Shown: positions 1 through 10,026 of the stretch, piece after piece
Numbering within the stretch: position 1 is the stretch's first letter
Layout: every line of letters begins with the position of its first letter
Source of the DNA: Sphingobacterium bovistauri
GTDB lineage: Bacteria > Bacteroidota > Bacteroidia > Sphingobacteriales > Sphingobacteriaceae
Reading direction: 5' to 3'
NCBI RefSeq assembly: GCF_020295405.1
Contig: NZ_JADEYP010000022.1
Coordinates: 1-64,000 of the forward strand
Length of the DNA stretch: 64,000 nucleotides
Notes under the pieces: model-generated
The model's input: only the letters and a program-made list of their open reading frames with translations
Database searches by the model: none
What the model was told of the DNA's origin: nothing
Translations under genes and position numbers: made by a program

Positions 1-2
1 CT

Positions 3-112
3 TTGGGTGCCTATATCGGTGGTGTTCACCTCTTCCCATTCCGAACAGAGCAGTTAAGCCCACCCGAGCCGATGGTATTGCCGTAACAGGTGGGAGAGTA
101 GGTCGGTGCCTT
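3..112 (+). rRNA. rrf: 5S ribosomal RNA
   Basis: The sequence has the universal 5S core (CCGAACAG..AAGTTAAGCCC, then GATGGTA and GTGGGAGAGTAGGTCG). The terminal helix is formed by GGTGCC at 6-11 and GGTGCC at 105-110, so the ends are known to within a few bases. It is the last gene of an rRNA operon whose 16S and 23S genes lie to the left of the window. A strong terminator follows about 20 bases downstream. Confidence 0.96.
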
Positions 113-134
113 CTTTTATTCAATAATGAAAACT

Positions 135-167
135 AAAGCCTTAGTACAATCGTACTAAGGCTTTTTT
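135..167 (+). terminator. rRNA operon terminator
   Basis: Perfect 13-base arms (AAAGCCTTAGTAC and GTACTAAGGCTTT) enclose AATC and run into six T residues, a classic intrinsic terminator for the rRNA operon. The same hairpin occurs base for base at 20671-20702. Confidence 0.9.
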
Positions 168-183
168 ACGTTATGCACTTTTC
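135..183 (+). repeat. Direct repeat, left copy (terminator plus flank)
   Basis: This is the left copy of a roughly 50-base imperfect direct repeat. The first 32 bases (135-166) are identical to 20671-20702. The next 16 or so (ACGTTATGCACTTTT) match ATGTTATACACTTTT at the right copy apart from two transitions and one missing T. The two copies exactly bracket the SusC/SusD-M60 locus. Confidence 0.85.
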
Positions 184-629
184 TGTGATGGAATATTTCC
201 TCTAATAGTTTATTAAATTTCTTAATTATATATGTTTTTGTAAGTTATATAGAATTATTATTTTAATAATACGTTATAACTCAACATAAAGTCGACACAT
301 TATTTATTGTTTGAAGTATTGTATTGATTTGGAGTATAAAATTACTTTTCAAGTATTTTTTACTAATTGGTTAACTCTTTTGCTATTTGATTTTAGCTTG
401 TATTCAGGTATTGTTTGTTACTTATATCTGAAAATCGTTTAAGAATTTAATTTTACGTAAACGGTTGCGTAAGATTACGCAACCGTTTACGTGATTGTTT
501 TGCTTCAATTAATTACTTGCTTATATTTTTTTTTTGATTAAAAAAAATATATACTTGTTAAGTGATTATTAAGAAGTATTTTCTATAGAACCACTAATTT
601 AACCATTACGTAATCCTAAAAAGCATTTT
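168..629. other. Intergenic leader of the SusC/SusD-M60 locus
   Basis: This 460-base AT-rich stretch between the rRNA terminator and the first SusC gene holds no convincing gene. Its one strong element is the palindrome at 455-492. A near-consensus Bacteroidota -7 box (TATACTTG, one mismatch to TAnnTTTG) is at 550-557, without a clear -33 partner. The distance from palindrome to start codon (about 140 bases) suits a regulated promoter between them. Confidence 0.5.
455..492. promoter_or_regulatory. Long perfect palindrome, probable LacI-type operator pair
   Basis: The 18-base arm at 455-472 (ACGTAAACGGTTGCGTAA) is repeated perfectly inverted at 475-492, with only GA between. Each arm contains AAACGGTTGCGT, a LacI-family-like operator core around a central CG, so the structure could hold two operators head to head. 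There is no T-run after it, so it is unlikely to be a terminator. A sister element with 11 of 12 core bases identical lies at 26297-26308. Regulation is inferred; no regulator gene is nearby. Confidence 0.65.
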
Positions 630-3581
630 ATGTTTAAACGATTTATTGTATTAGCATCTATACTGTTTTGTATTGAGGCTGTACATGGAGTACCAACTTT
701 AAATGGCAAAGGGTATGTCGACACTAGGTTGGTATTATCTGCTGATACCATTGATGAAGGAAACCTAAGTGAATCTGAGTTAACTAAGTTTCGAAATTTT
801 CGAAAATCTGTTGGATCAATTGATACTATTGATTTAAAGAAAGTTAATATCAAACCATTTACTAATTTAGCTGATTTTATTAAAGGTGAATTAGCTGGGG
901 CTTATATTCAACAACCCTCGACTGAATCTGGATCTTATCAAAATTTGATTATTCGTGGTGCAGGCACAAAATTGTTTAGTAATGAAGATATGAACAATGT
1001 GAGGGCCACTGTTTTTGTAAATGGTGTTCCAATGGCTAATAATCACAATTTTGCTTATGAGACGCAACTTTACAAATTTAATAGAATTGGTCCGGAAACA
1101 GACTTTTTAAATTTTGTAGATATCAGTGCTATAGAAAGTATTGAAATAGTAAAAGATCCTACGCGATTAGCTTTATTAGGACCATTGGCTGCTAATGGGG
1201 CAATCTTGATTACTACATTTGGAGGAAGGTCAGGAATTCGTGAAATCTCTGTTAACAGCTATTTTGGAATAAATCAAAAGCCATCGATTACTCCTGTGAA
1301 TGGGCAGTATGAAAATTATTTTAGACAACCGTTTTATGCCTTGTATAATAATACTTTAGCGGCAAGACAAGTTTATCCAGGATATTTAGCTGATTCGACC
1401 AATATGAATTATTATGGAGCATCTAGATGGGAGGATGAATATTACAGAAATAGTTCTTTATATTCTTTTGATTTTAGTTTACGAGGAGGATCTGAGCGTG
1501 CAAATTTTGGTTTTTTAGGTGGGCATACAAAAAGTTCAACATCTGCTGATAACAATTATTTCAATAGGTATAATGCTTTGTTGAACATAAATATGTTGCC
1601 TTTTGAGTGGTTTACTGTTTCAGCTTTTATAAATGCAACTAGGACTGATCGTAACCGAAATACTAGTTTACGAAACAGATATGCTGAAATAGGTTATTTG
1701 CCTGATTTATCAACGCCATTATCTCCAAATTTGGATCAATACAAAAATTATATTTCACTGCATGACCGTAGTGTAAATGATAATATAACTAACAGTGTTC
1801 AAGGTAGTTTATCATTGTCTTTTGATATTTTAAAAAATTTAAACTATACAACAGCATTTTCTGTAGACTATACAGAAGGTATTAGAGATTTGTTTTACCC
1901 TTCCGAATTAATGGAGACTACAAATTATATCTCAAATTATTACGGCTATTCACAGCGTTATTCATTTACAAATAATCTTAAATACACATATAATTTTGAT
2001 GATAAGAATGCGTTGTCCTTTGTCGGTGGTGTACAATATTTAGATGACTTGTATCGCTTTACTTATGCGAAAGCTTTCGATGGTCCCAATGATTTTATTA
2101 AATTAAATGTCGTAGAAGGTGATCCTAATAAAACAGGTTATCTAACGCCTGTTGGTGGCCTTAAAGTTCATCGATGGTATAATACAGAACTTAATAGATT
2201 ATTCTCAACTTATGGAAAGTTTGAATATCAATATGATAATATATTTGATATTGATGCTGTAATCCGTTGGGATGCTTCTTCTACTATACAACAAGATTCT
2301 AGATGGTTATTCACACCTTCAGCAAGTTTCAAATGGAATTTGAATAATCATTTTAATTTGGAAGATAATTTTTCTTTAAAATTATCAGCAGGACGAGTAG
2401 GTAAAGTAAATTATGATAGTCGTTTTGCTGTTGGTCCACAATACTATTCGAATCTAAATTGGGCTACGGAATCAAATATTCTTTCCTTTTTTGGTAACTC
2501 GGCTTTGTCAAGACCATATAATAGAGGTTGGGTTGGTTATGATTTAGGTTGGTCGTATGTTGATCAAATAGATTTTAATATATTGAAATCTTTCTTCAAC
2601 AATAGATTATCTACAAATCTTTCACTGTATCAAAAGGATACTAAAAATCAAGTTGCTTTAATTCCAATTCCAGAAGAGTATGGTTATGTTGGACAATTTA
2701 AGAATGGATTATCAATTCGAAATAGAGGAATTGATTTAGGAATTTCAGCAGACATCTTCAAAAACGAAAAGTCTTTTAGTTGGAATTCTTCATTGAATTT
2801 GAATCTAAATAGTAATAAAGTAATAGCTCTTCCAGATAATTTGGAAGAATTGGTACTAGGTAATCGACTTTTAAAAGTCGGCCATTCTGCGGATGCATTT
2901 TGGTTATATGAAAATGCTGGAATTTATGCAAGTTCTGCTGAAGTCCCTACTTCAGGTGGAGATATATTAAGTTTTGATGGGATTCCTTTCCAATATGGTG
3001 ATGCTAAATGGGTAGATCAAAATAATGATTTTCAAATCAATCAACAGGATAAGGTTTTGAAAGGTAATGTAATACCTAAAGTTTTTGGAGGTTTTAATAG
3101 CAAATTCAAGTATAAAAACCTTGATTTGGGTATAGATCTTTATTTCGCACTAGGGCATAAGGCCATCAATGAAAGAGCAGCGAATAAGTTCAATTTTATT
3201 AATAATGAAGCAAATAATAGTATTGCATCGGTGCGCGAAATTTTCCATTGGCAGCAGGATGTAGATATTAATAAATACCCATTATACAATGTTTGGAGTA
3301 ATACAGATCCTTACCGAGTAGATCAAGATTTATTCTTAGAAAATGCTTCTTTCTTAAAAATTAGAGGTATTTCATTAGGGTATGATTTGACAAAAGCATC
3401 ATTTTTAAGCAATATCAAAACACTGCGTCGTACATATATTTACGCTACCGTAAATAACCTATATACATTTACAAATTTCTCTGGTAATGATCCAGAATTG
3501 GTGAATTTCAACGGATATTACGATGGATATGGGTTGCCAATGACACCGACTTATTCACTAGGGTTTAAACTAGATTTATAG
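630..3581 (+). CDS. SusC-like TonB-dependent receptor, short N-terminus
   Basis: The 983-residue product has a signal peptide (about residues 1-20, ending AVHG), a plug domain (about 55-200, with LIIRG, VFVNGVPM, IESIEIVKDP and NGAILITT motifs) and a 22-strand-type barrel to the C-terminus. It should sit in the outer membrane over the SusD lipoprotein encoded 22 bases downstream and import its ligand by TonB-driven transport. Unlike the second receptor of the locus it lacks the N-terminal carboxypeptidase-regulatory-like domain and there is no STN domain. It ends ...LGFKLDL rather than in an aromatic residue. First gene of the locus; substrate unknown. Confidence 0.93.
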   Translation: MFKRFIVLASILFCIEAVHGVPTLNGKGYVDTRLVLSADTIDEGNLSESELTKFRNFRKSVGSIDTIDLKKVNIKPFTNLADFIKGELAGAYIQQPSTESGSYQNLIIRGAGTKLFSNEDMNNVRATVFVNGVPMANNHNFAYETQLYKFNRIGPETDFLNFVDISAIESIEIVKDPTRLALLGPLAANGAILITTFGGRSGIREISVNSYFGINQKPSITPVNGQYENYFRQPFYALYNNTLAARQVYPGYLADSTNMNYYGASRWEDEYYRNSSLYSFDFSLRGGSERANFGFLGGHTKSSTSADNNYFNRYNALLNINMLPFEWFTVSAFINATRTDRNRNTSLRNRYAEIGYLPDLSTPLSPNLDQYKNYISLHDRSVNDNITNSVQGSLSLSFDILKNLNYTTAFSVDYTEGIRDLFYPSELMETTNYISNYYGYSQRYSFTNNLKYTYNFDDKNALSFVGGVQYLDDLYRFTYAKAFDGPNDFIKLNVVEGDPNKTGYLTPVGGLKVHRWYNTELNRLFSTYGKFEYQYDNIFDIDAVIRWDASSTIQQDSRWLFTPSASFKWNLNNHFNLEDNFSLKLSAGRVGKVNYDSRFAVGPQYYSNLNWATESNILSFFGNSALSRPYNRGWVGYDLGWSYVDQIDFNILKSFFNNRLSTNLSLYQKDTKNQVALIPIPEEYGYVGQFKNGLSIRNRGIDLGISADIFKNEKSFSWNSSLNLNLNSNKVIALPDNLEELVLGNRLLKVGHSADAFWLYENAGIYASSAEVPTSGGDILSFDGIPFQYGDAKWVDQNNDFQINQQDKVLKGNVIPKVFGGFNSKFKYKNLDLGIDLYFALGHKAINERAANKFNFINNEANNSIASVREIFHWQQDVDINKYPLYNVWSNTDPYRVDQDLFLENASFLKIRGISLGYDLTKASFLSNIKTLRRTYIYATVNNLYTFTNFSGNDPELVNFNGYYDGYGLPMTPTYSLGFKLDL

Positions 3582-3603
3582 TCTACAAATGCGAAGTATT
3601 ATT

Positions 3604-5124
3604 ATGAATAAAATAACCAACATATTTAAATTACTGATAGGCGCTATACTTATTCAACTAAGTGCGACATCTTGTAATGATAAGTTAAATGAACCTAGTG
3701 GAGAAGTTGCTTCTGAAACGCTGCAATGGACCAGTATTTCTGATACTAAATCTTCTTTATTAGGTATTTATAGTTTGTTAAGAGCGGCAATGGTTGAAAA
3801 TAATTCCCACTGGATGTACGGAGAATTACGTCAAGGAGACTTTTCTTCATACAACAGGTCGGATTTAAGTGCCATAAACTCTAATAATTTAAAAGCCTCC
3901 TACCCGCTAATAAAAGATTTATCAAATTGGCGTAGATTCTATGCCGTTATTAATGCAGCATCAATTTTTATTGAGAGAGCTCCAGAGGTACGTAATAAGG
4001 ATTCTCGTTATACGGATCAAAATTTGAAAATGGATATTGCTCAGGCAAGAGCTATTAGAGCATTCACATATTTCTATATTGTAAGAATTTGGGGAGATGT
4101 GCCATTGATTACCAAATCTTTTGATGATGGTTCCTTTGAGTCACGTCCAAAAACAGATAGTCAAGCTGTGTTGAATTTTGCAGAATCAGAACTTTTAAAT
4201 GCGATAGTAGATTTACCTTATTTGTACGGTTCTTTCTTAGTTAATTATTATGGCGAAACTAATGGATATTGGAGACATGTGTTATTTAACAAACTAACTG
4301 GTTATGCAATTTTGGCACATATATCGGCGTGGCAAGGAAAGTATATCAATGTAGATACATATACACAGTTTATTATAAATAACTATACATCATTAGGGTT
4401 AGATTATAATGCTAGTATCAATAGTCTATCAGGTACCAATGGGATATTTTCAATTAATTATAGTCTAGGACAATTGTTTTCTATTCCAGCTCCTTATGTC
4501 TTTGGGGAAGCGTCGGCGACTGGACATATCGAAGAATTGACTTTGGCAGATCCTATTATTTCAAAACAAAAACCAGATATATATGTTCCAAAAGATTCTA
4601 TAGTTAGAATTTTTAATGACATCAATGATACACGTTTTGGTATTGATACAATATCTGGCTTAACTAGAACCAATTATTTTACGAATTATAGTGGTGAAAT
4701 TCCAATTTTTAGTAAGATAAAAATAATTAGAGATGGGGTTAATGATGGTTCTTATGGTGTTTTTGGATCTAATTTGATTTTCACTCGTCTAGAAGAAATA
4801 GCGTTACTGCGTGCTGAAGCATTGGCTGTACTTGGTTCTAGGGATGAAGCAATAAATCTACTGAACAAAGTAAAAATAAATCGTCGTGTTACTAACTATT
4901 CTGTCATAACTACTACTCCTTTAATCGAGGAAATATTTAATGAGCGACGTAGAGAATTAATGGGTGAAGGATGGAGGTGGTATGACCAAATTCGTTTAAA
5001 TAAGCTGAGACCAAAAAAATCAGAAATCGTAAAGCTTATAGAGAATGGAGGAATATTTTGGCCTATCTCTACAGATGTTTTGAGTAAAAATAAGTCTCTG
5101 CAACAGAATGAGTATTGGAAATAA
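3604..5124 (+). CDS. SusD-like surface lipoprotein (RagB/SusD family)
   Basis: A lipoprotein leader ends in ATSC, and the rest resembles SusD: a TPR-rich N-terminal half with the ARAIRAFTYFYIVRIWGDVPL motif region (about residues 145-170) and a C-terminal half with the RREL.GEGWRWYDQIR motif near the end. SusD proteins are the surface lid that captures ligand for the paired SusC. The ATG at 3604 (MNKITNIF) gives a normal leader; an in-frame ATG at 3589 is possible. The stop overlaps the upstream extension of the next gene, which argues for one transcript. Confidence 0.92.
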   Translation: MNKITNIFKLLIGAILIQLSATSCNDKLNEPSGEVASETLQWTSISDTKSSLLGIYSLLRAAMVENNSHWMYGELRQGDFSSYNRSDLSAINSNNLKASYPLIKDLSNWRRFYAVINAASIFIERAPEVRNKDSRYTDQNLKMDIAQARAIRAFTYFYIVRIWGDVPLITKSFDDGSFESRPKTDSQAVLNFAESELLNAIVDLPYLYGSFLVNYYGETNGYWRHVLFNKLTGYAILAHISAWQGKYINVDTYTQFIINNYTSLGLDYNASINSLSGTNGIFSINYSLGQLFSIPAPYVFGEASATGHIEELTLADPIISKQKPDIYVPKDSIVRIFNDINDTRFGIDTISGLTRTNYFTNYSGEIPIFSKIKIIRDGVNDGSYGVFGSNLIFTRLEEIALLRAEALAVLGSRDEAINLLNKVKINRRVTNYSVITTTPLIEEIFNERRRELMGEGWRWYDQIRLNKLRPKKSEIVKLIENGGIFWPISTDVLSKNKSLQQNEYWK

Positions 5125-5137
5125 AATTGATATGCAA

Positions 5138-5806
5138 ATGAAAAATCTATATATAATATTATTACCACTGCTTTTATTAGTAAATATTAGTTGTGACAAA
5201 GGTGATGCTCATTATTACGATTATAATACCCAAGCTCCTGTATTCGATGGAACAATATATGAATATTTAGAATCTCAGCCTGGCGTATATGATTCATTAC
5301 TTTTGGTATTGGATAGACTTCCAGATTTAAGGTCGAAGTTGAAGAATCCTGATTCTACATATACTTTATTTGCAGTTACTAATCGCAGTTTCGACATTGC
5401 ATTAGAAGCGTTGAATACTACGCGATCACTTACGGGCAGATCTAATTTGTATTTAGAGGATGTCGGTCTATTAGACCTTGATTCTATGACTAATCGTTAT
5501 GTTATTAATGATGTCTTTGATACAGAGCAATTGATGCCATTTATAGATGGTAAGTTAGTAACAAGTACTAAAAATAATTATAGCATGCATATTCAGTTTC
5601 GCGTTTTAAACGCATCTGGATTTGTAGGAGGAGGACAGCAACAATTAATTTTTAGTGATACAAATAATTCTATTTTCCAAAGATATTGGCAAAGAGTAAA
5701 TACCTCTGTTGTGAATGTTAAAACTAAAAATGGAATTGTACATATTTTATCAGCTGGTCATGATTTTGGCTTTAGCAAGTTTACAAGTAAATATTCCACT
5801 CAGTAA
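5138..5806 (+). CDS. Fasciclin (FAS1) domain lipoprotein, module 1
   Basis: The leader MKNLYIILLPLLLLVNISC carries a lipobox. The rest is one FAS1-like domain: TIYEYLESQPGVYDSLLLVLD at the start, YTLFAVTNRSFD (the H1-like segment) and KNGIVHIL (the H2-like segment) near the end. FAS1 proteins are adhesion or ligand-binding domains and in Bacteroidota often accompany SusC/SusD pairs as extra surface binders. It lies 13 bases after SusD and 13 bases before the next gene's start region. Start ATG 5138 is chosen to keep the lipobox near residue 19; ATG 5132 is the alternative. A paralogue is at 11565. Confidence 0.85.
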   Translation: MKNLYIILLPLLLLVNISCDKGDAHYYDYNTQAPVFDGTIYEYLESQPGVYDSLLLVLDRLPDLRSKLKNPDSTYTLFAVTNRSFDIALEALNTTRSLTGRSNLYLEDVGLLDLDSMTNRYVINDVFDTEQLMPFIDGKLVTSTKNNYSMHIQFRVLNASGFVGGGQQQLIFSDTNNSIFQRYWQRVNTSVVNVKTKNGIVHILSAGHDFGFSKFTSKYSTQ

Positions 5807-5813
5807 CTAAATT

Positions 5814-6845
5814 ATGAATATCGTGATTAAATATAACTTCATCATAGCATTAATACTTGGTGTCTTATCATTTTCATCATGTAAATCATTTATTCCTGAA
5901 AGCATTGATGCTTTAGGGGAGGATGTCAATTATGTGATAAAAGAATTTTCGCCAACGTTGGGACGTAAAACTATTTACGAGAATGCAGCAAACTTAAGTA
6001 ATACTTCAACACTTCCTTTGTCATTCAAAATTGTAAATGTTCGTGGAGTCGATGGTTCTCCAGCAAATGAATTGACAGATAAATTTCCAGTAAAGGTATG
6101 GAAAGGAAATTATACTGGTGATGAAAAGTCAATTGAGGAGATCGAAGCCAAGAGAGAAGTTGAGTATCATTCCATTTTTGAGATAGGAAAAAATTCTGGA
6201 AATATTATGTTTTGGGATTATGGTAATTCAAATTGGATAAAAACTCAACCTGATTCGTGCTATTTGTTTGACGTAGAAATTTCAAATTCAGGAGGTAGAA
6301 AATATGCTAGAAATTTAAGGTTAAAACCTTTCAAAGAAAGACCATATGAACCTTCTCAATATGATGCTTCAACGGGGTTGGCTACTAGAGCTGCATTACC
6401 ACCTGCATATGTGTCTAATCTTCTAGGCGAAAAAACAGGTGATTTTATCTTTGATATCGAAGTATATGTGTTTAAAGATGTGGAAAATAAGGCTCCTGGA
6501 GGTACTTTAAAAATCAGTGTTTTGGACTCGATGAATAATCCAATTGATATCAAAAAATTCAAGGATACGGATTGGAAGGGTATGATACATGGTTTTAATC
6601 AAAGATTCGAGGGTGAAAAAGCGGTCTACGATGTTGCGTATCCTATGCCTTTGGTTAAATATAGTACAAAGTACACTACATCGGATGGAGGCCGTGCTCG
6701 TATTAATCTTCGAAATAATCGTATAGGATTCGGTGGATTTTTATCACAATCCCAGTTAGGTTTTGATTTTGCAATATATGAAGAAGGACATTGGGAAATT
6801 CAATTCCGTTTTAGAGGAGAATCCCCAAAATTTGATAACGATTAG
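5814..6845 (+). CDS. DUF5007-like lipoprotein
   Basis: The 343-residue protein has a lipoprotein leader (FSSC, about residue 23) and then a predominantly beta-strand body. The first half has an immunoglobulin-like look (ENAANLSNTSTLPLSFKIVNVRGVDGSP), the second half ends in a beta-rich domain closing with GHWEIQFRFRGESP. The overall plan matches my memory of the DUF5007 family found in SusC/SusD loci with fasciclin genes; the name is a recognition by eye. Probably a surface-exposed accessory binder of module 1. No catalytic motif was seen. Confidence 0.7.
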   Translation: MNIVIKYNFIIALILGVLSFSSCKSFIPESIDALGEDVNYVIKEFSPTLGRKTIYENAANLSNTSTLPLSFKIVNVRGVDGSPANELTDKFPVKVWKGNYTGDEKSIEEIEAKREVEYHSIFEIGKNSGNIMFWDYGNSNWIKTQPDSCYLFDVEISNSGGRKYARNLRLKPFKERPYEPSQYDASTGLATRAALPPAYVSNLLGEKTGDFIFDIEVYVFKDVENKAPGGTLKISVLDSMNNPIDIKKFKDTDWKGMIHGFNQRFEGEKAVYDVAYPMPLVKYSTKYTTSDGGRARINLRNNRIGFGGFLSQSQLGFDFAIYEEGHWEIQFRFRGESPKFDND

Positions 6846-6851
6846 CCTAAT

Positions 6852-9800
6852 ATGAACCGTATGAAAAGATTTAAAATATTATTTTTTATGTTAAATTTCC
6901 TAGTGATGTATTCTTTCGCTCAGGAAATAACGATAACCGGTGAAGTAAGAAGTTCTTCAGGAGGAACTTTGCAAGGTGTTACTATTAGTAATAACACAAC
7001 CAAACGTGTTTTGGGAACTACTAATGTGCAAGGCCAATTTAGTCTTAAAACGAATACAGGTGACAAACTTTTGTTTAGAGTAATTGGACATGATAATAGT
7101 ACCATTGAAGTTACTGCTGGAAAAACACGTTACACTGTCACACTGCGAGAATCCTCAACAGAAATTGAAGAAACTGTAGTTGTCGGATATCAGGCAAGAA
7201 AAAAAGAAACTCTAACAGGGTCTGCTGTTACGATATCTGGAAAAGAAATTCAAGATGTACCTGTAGCAAATTTTACGGATTTATTGCAAGGAAAAGTACC
7301 AGGTATGAACGTACAATTGAATAATGGTACACCAGGTATGCGTGGTAGTGTGGCTATTCGTGGTATATCAACATTGAATGTACAAGGGTCTGGAGATAAT
7401 GCATTTTTAACTCCAACATCACCTTTATATGTTATCGATGGTGTTCCTATTGACGAGGGGACTAACTATGAGTATGGCTTTCAAACTGCAGGACCAGGTA
7501 TCAGCCCTATAGCCATGATTCCAGTAGAGGATATTGAAGATGTTACCATATTAAAAGATGCTCAAGCAACGGCTCTTTATGGTTCAAAAGGAGCTTATGG
7601 TGTGATTTTGGTTCGTACAAAAAGAGGTAAATCTAAAATTCCTATTGTACAATATGTAGGACAAATGTTTGTGAATACACCTCCTAATTTGCGTCAAGTT
7701 TTGGGCGGAACATTTGAGCGTAGATCACGCATTAACCAAATATTACAAAATGACACTTCATATAATTCAGCTATTGACTTAATTAATAGTACACCACTAT
7801 TGTCGGATTCACTTAATGCTTTTTTTAATAATTCAACGGATTGGCAATCTTATTTCTATCGTACTACGATGAATACATCCCATTCTGTGAATATATCAGG
7901 AGGTGACCAGACATTTAATTATAAAATCGCACCAGGCTATTATGGAGAACGTGGAATCGTTGAAAATACAGGGTTCACACGATATTCAATTCCTATGAAT
8001 ATGCAATATAGACCAAGCGATCGATTCAGAATGTTTGTGAATTTGAGCCCATCAGTTGCAAAAAATAGTACAGGTAGTGGTAATGCTTTTCGTCAGACTG
8101 GTGTTGCTAATTCCGCCAATACCTCTTCACTAGCTCCTGCTCCTTCACTATTTTCAGGAAGTGTTGATGCATTGGCCGCATTAAGTATGAAGAATGATAA
8201 TAAAACGGGTAACCTGAATTCTCAAGTAGAAATGGAATACTCACCATTCAATGGGTTGAGGCTATCCACTACTTTGAGTTACAATTTTAAAGTTGCGAAT
8301 CAAGATAGATTTTTACCTGAGGCATTGAATTCAAATACATCTGAGGTGTATGCATATAATGATCGTTTGAATACATTATATAATAGAAATATGATTTCTT
8401 ACACTAAAGAGTTAGGGGAGAAACATATTTTGAGTGCATACGTATTTAATGAATCGGAAGTGAGTAAATATCAGGCAGATGTGATGCAATTACCAGGTAC
8501 ACCAAATGATCAAATTACTTCAGGATTAAGTTATCTGACGGCATTTGGTTTAGGTGGTACGCTTAAAGGATTGTATGAGCGTAAGACATTAGGATACGCT
8601 GGTAACTTTACATACAATTATGATTCAAAATATATATTAGAATTCTCCTATAGATTAGATGGTACATCTACTACAGGATCAGCTAATCCTTGGTCTAATT
8701 TGCCATCTATAGGAGCCCGTTGGAACTTTAAGAATGAGAGTTTCTTAGCAGATTGGGAATCACTTGACTACGGTATGATTAGAGGTAGCTGGGGGAAAAA
8801 CATTATACCGTCAGGTACTATATATGACGTGTATGGTTTGTATGTGTCTGATTTTGAAACGTATAATAGCCAACCCTCTGTGACATTAGATATGGATAAG
8901 ATTCCAAATATATCCTTATTACCACAAACAACGACAATGTTAAATGGTGCTATTGAATTTGGTTTTAAAAATGGATTGACATTTTTATATGAAAACTATT
9001 ATAAGCAATCCGATCAAATTTTGCGTACGAAAAAAATAGCGAATATTAATGCTTTTGGAAATGTAAATACAAACGAGACTTCCCTTGTTAATATGGGGCA
9101 TGAGTTTATCATTGGATATAGACCAAGAAAAAGTGGAGATTGGAGTTATTCCCTTAATTTGAATGGAGCTTTTAATCGTGATTACGCAGCGGCTTTACCT
9201 GATGATGTACGTCAATTATTACTGCAAGATAATTCTGTGTACAAACAGTCTATTCTTTACCGTTTAGGTATTAATGCTTTATCTAATGTGTTGCTACACT
9301 ATCGTGGTGTTTATGAAACGGATGATCAAGTTCCTATCAACCCATTAACAGGACTTCGTTATCGTGTGGGCGGTTCTTTAGCTGATGAACGCTTTTTTCA
9401 AGCTGGAGATCCGATATGGACAGATTTGAATGGTGATTATATTTTGGACGAAAAGGACTTTGTAACTGTAGGTAATTCTCAACCTGTATTCACAGGTGGT
9501 TTTAATGCTTTCGTACAGTTTAAAAATTGGTCCTTAAATTCTCAGTTCTTTATGACTTTTAAGCGTGATGTATTGAACAATGCATTGGCTGACAGATTAC
9601 GTAACTATAGTGATCCTGCTGGCTTTTCTCAAAATGGACCTGGTGCATTAGTTCCTATTGATGATTTGGACATCTGGTCACCTACTAATACGAATTCTTA
9701 TTTTCCAAACATATATGGATTTAGAAGAAATGGTTTTATAGATCCTTTCCGATATGATCAAACATTATTTCAAGAGGATGGTTCATATTTCAAATTTACT

Positions 9801-10013
9801 ACAGCTACATTATCTTATAATTTCGATAGAGAGATGTTGAGTAAGCGTTTAGGTATTACTTCCGCAAGAGTTTATTTTTCGGCAAACAATATCTTGACGA
9901 TCAGTAAATATTCAGGTCCAGATCCGGAGTTAGTATCTGCATTGGGAAGAGATTCTTCAGCAGGATATCCAAATAGAAGAAGTTATACAGTAGGATTTAA
10001 TGTTCAATTCTAA
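6852..10013 (+). CDS. SusC-like TonB-dependent receptor with carboxypeptidase-regulatory-like domain
   Basis: The 1053-residue product has a signal peptide ending SFAQ, a CarboxypepD_reg-like domain (about 25-100: ITGEVRSSSGGTLQGVTISN...GQFSL), the connector TVVVGYQARKKETLTGSAVTI typical of SusC, a plug domain (about 120-240) and a barrel ending SYTVGFNVQF with the canonical terminal aromatic residue. No STN domain is present, so it should not signal to an anti-sigma factor. It begins module 2, six bases after the DUF5007-like gene, and pairs with the SusD encoded 13 bases downstream. Confidence 0.96.
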   Translation: MNRMKRFKILFFMLNFLVMYSFAQEITITGEVRSSSGGTLQGVTISNNTTKRVLGTTNVQGQFSLKTNTGDKLLFRVIGHDNSTIEVTAGKTRYTVTLRESSTEIEETVVVGYQARKKETLTGSAVTISGKEIQDVPVANFTDLLQGKVPGMNVQLNNGTPGMRGSVAIRGISTLNVQGSGDNAFLTPTSPLYVIDGVPIDEGTNYEYGFQTAGPGISPIAMIPVEDIEDVTILKDAQATALYGSKGAYGVILVRTKRGKSKIPIVQYVGQMFVNTPPNLRQVLGGTFERRSRINQILQNDTSYNSAIDLINSTPLLSDSLNAFFNNSTDWQSYFYRTTMNTSHSVNISGGDQTFNYKIAPGYYGERGIVENTGFTRYSIPMNMQYRPSDRFRMFVNLSPSVAKNSTGSGNAFRQTGVANSANTSSLAPAPSLFSGSVDALAALSMKNDNKTGNLNSQVEMEYSPFNGLRLSTTLSYNFKVANQDRFLPEALNSNTSEVYAYNDRLNTLYNRNMISYTKELGEKHILSAYVFNESEVSKYQADVMQLPGTPNDQITSGLSYLTAFGLGGTLKGLYERKTLGYAGNFTYNYDSKYILEFSYRLDGTSTTGSANPWSNLPSIGARWNFKNESFLADWESLDYGMIRGSWGKNIIPSGTIYDVYGLYVSDFETYNSQPSVTLDMDKIPNISLLPQTTTMLNGAIEFGFKNGLTFLYENYYKQSDQILRTKKIANINAFGNVNTNETSLVNMGHEFIIGYRPRKSGDWSYSLNLNGAFNRDYAAALPDDVRQLLLQDNSVYKQSILYRLGINALSNVLLHYRGVYETDDQVPINPLTGLRYRVGGSLADERFFQAGDPIWTDLNGDYILDEKDFVTVGNSQPVFTGGFNAFVQFKNWSLNSQFFMTFKRDVLNNALADRLRNYSDPAGFSQNGPGALVPIDDLDIWSPTNTNSYFPNIYGFRRNGFIDPFRYDQTLFQEDGSYFKFTTATLSYNFDREMLSKRLGITSARVYFSANNILTISKYSGPDPELVSALGRDSSAGYPNRRSYTVGFNVQF

Positions 10014-10026
10014 TAGATAAAGAGAT

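Noticed and set aside
455..492. Palindrome as an rRNA or locus terminator
   Set aside because: No T-run follows, a good terminator is already present at 135-167, and the arms contain operator-like cores.
599..853. 84-codon minus-strand frame over the start of the first SusC gene
   Set aside because: Shadow of the receptor gene; no leader or family pattern.
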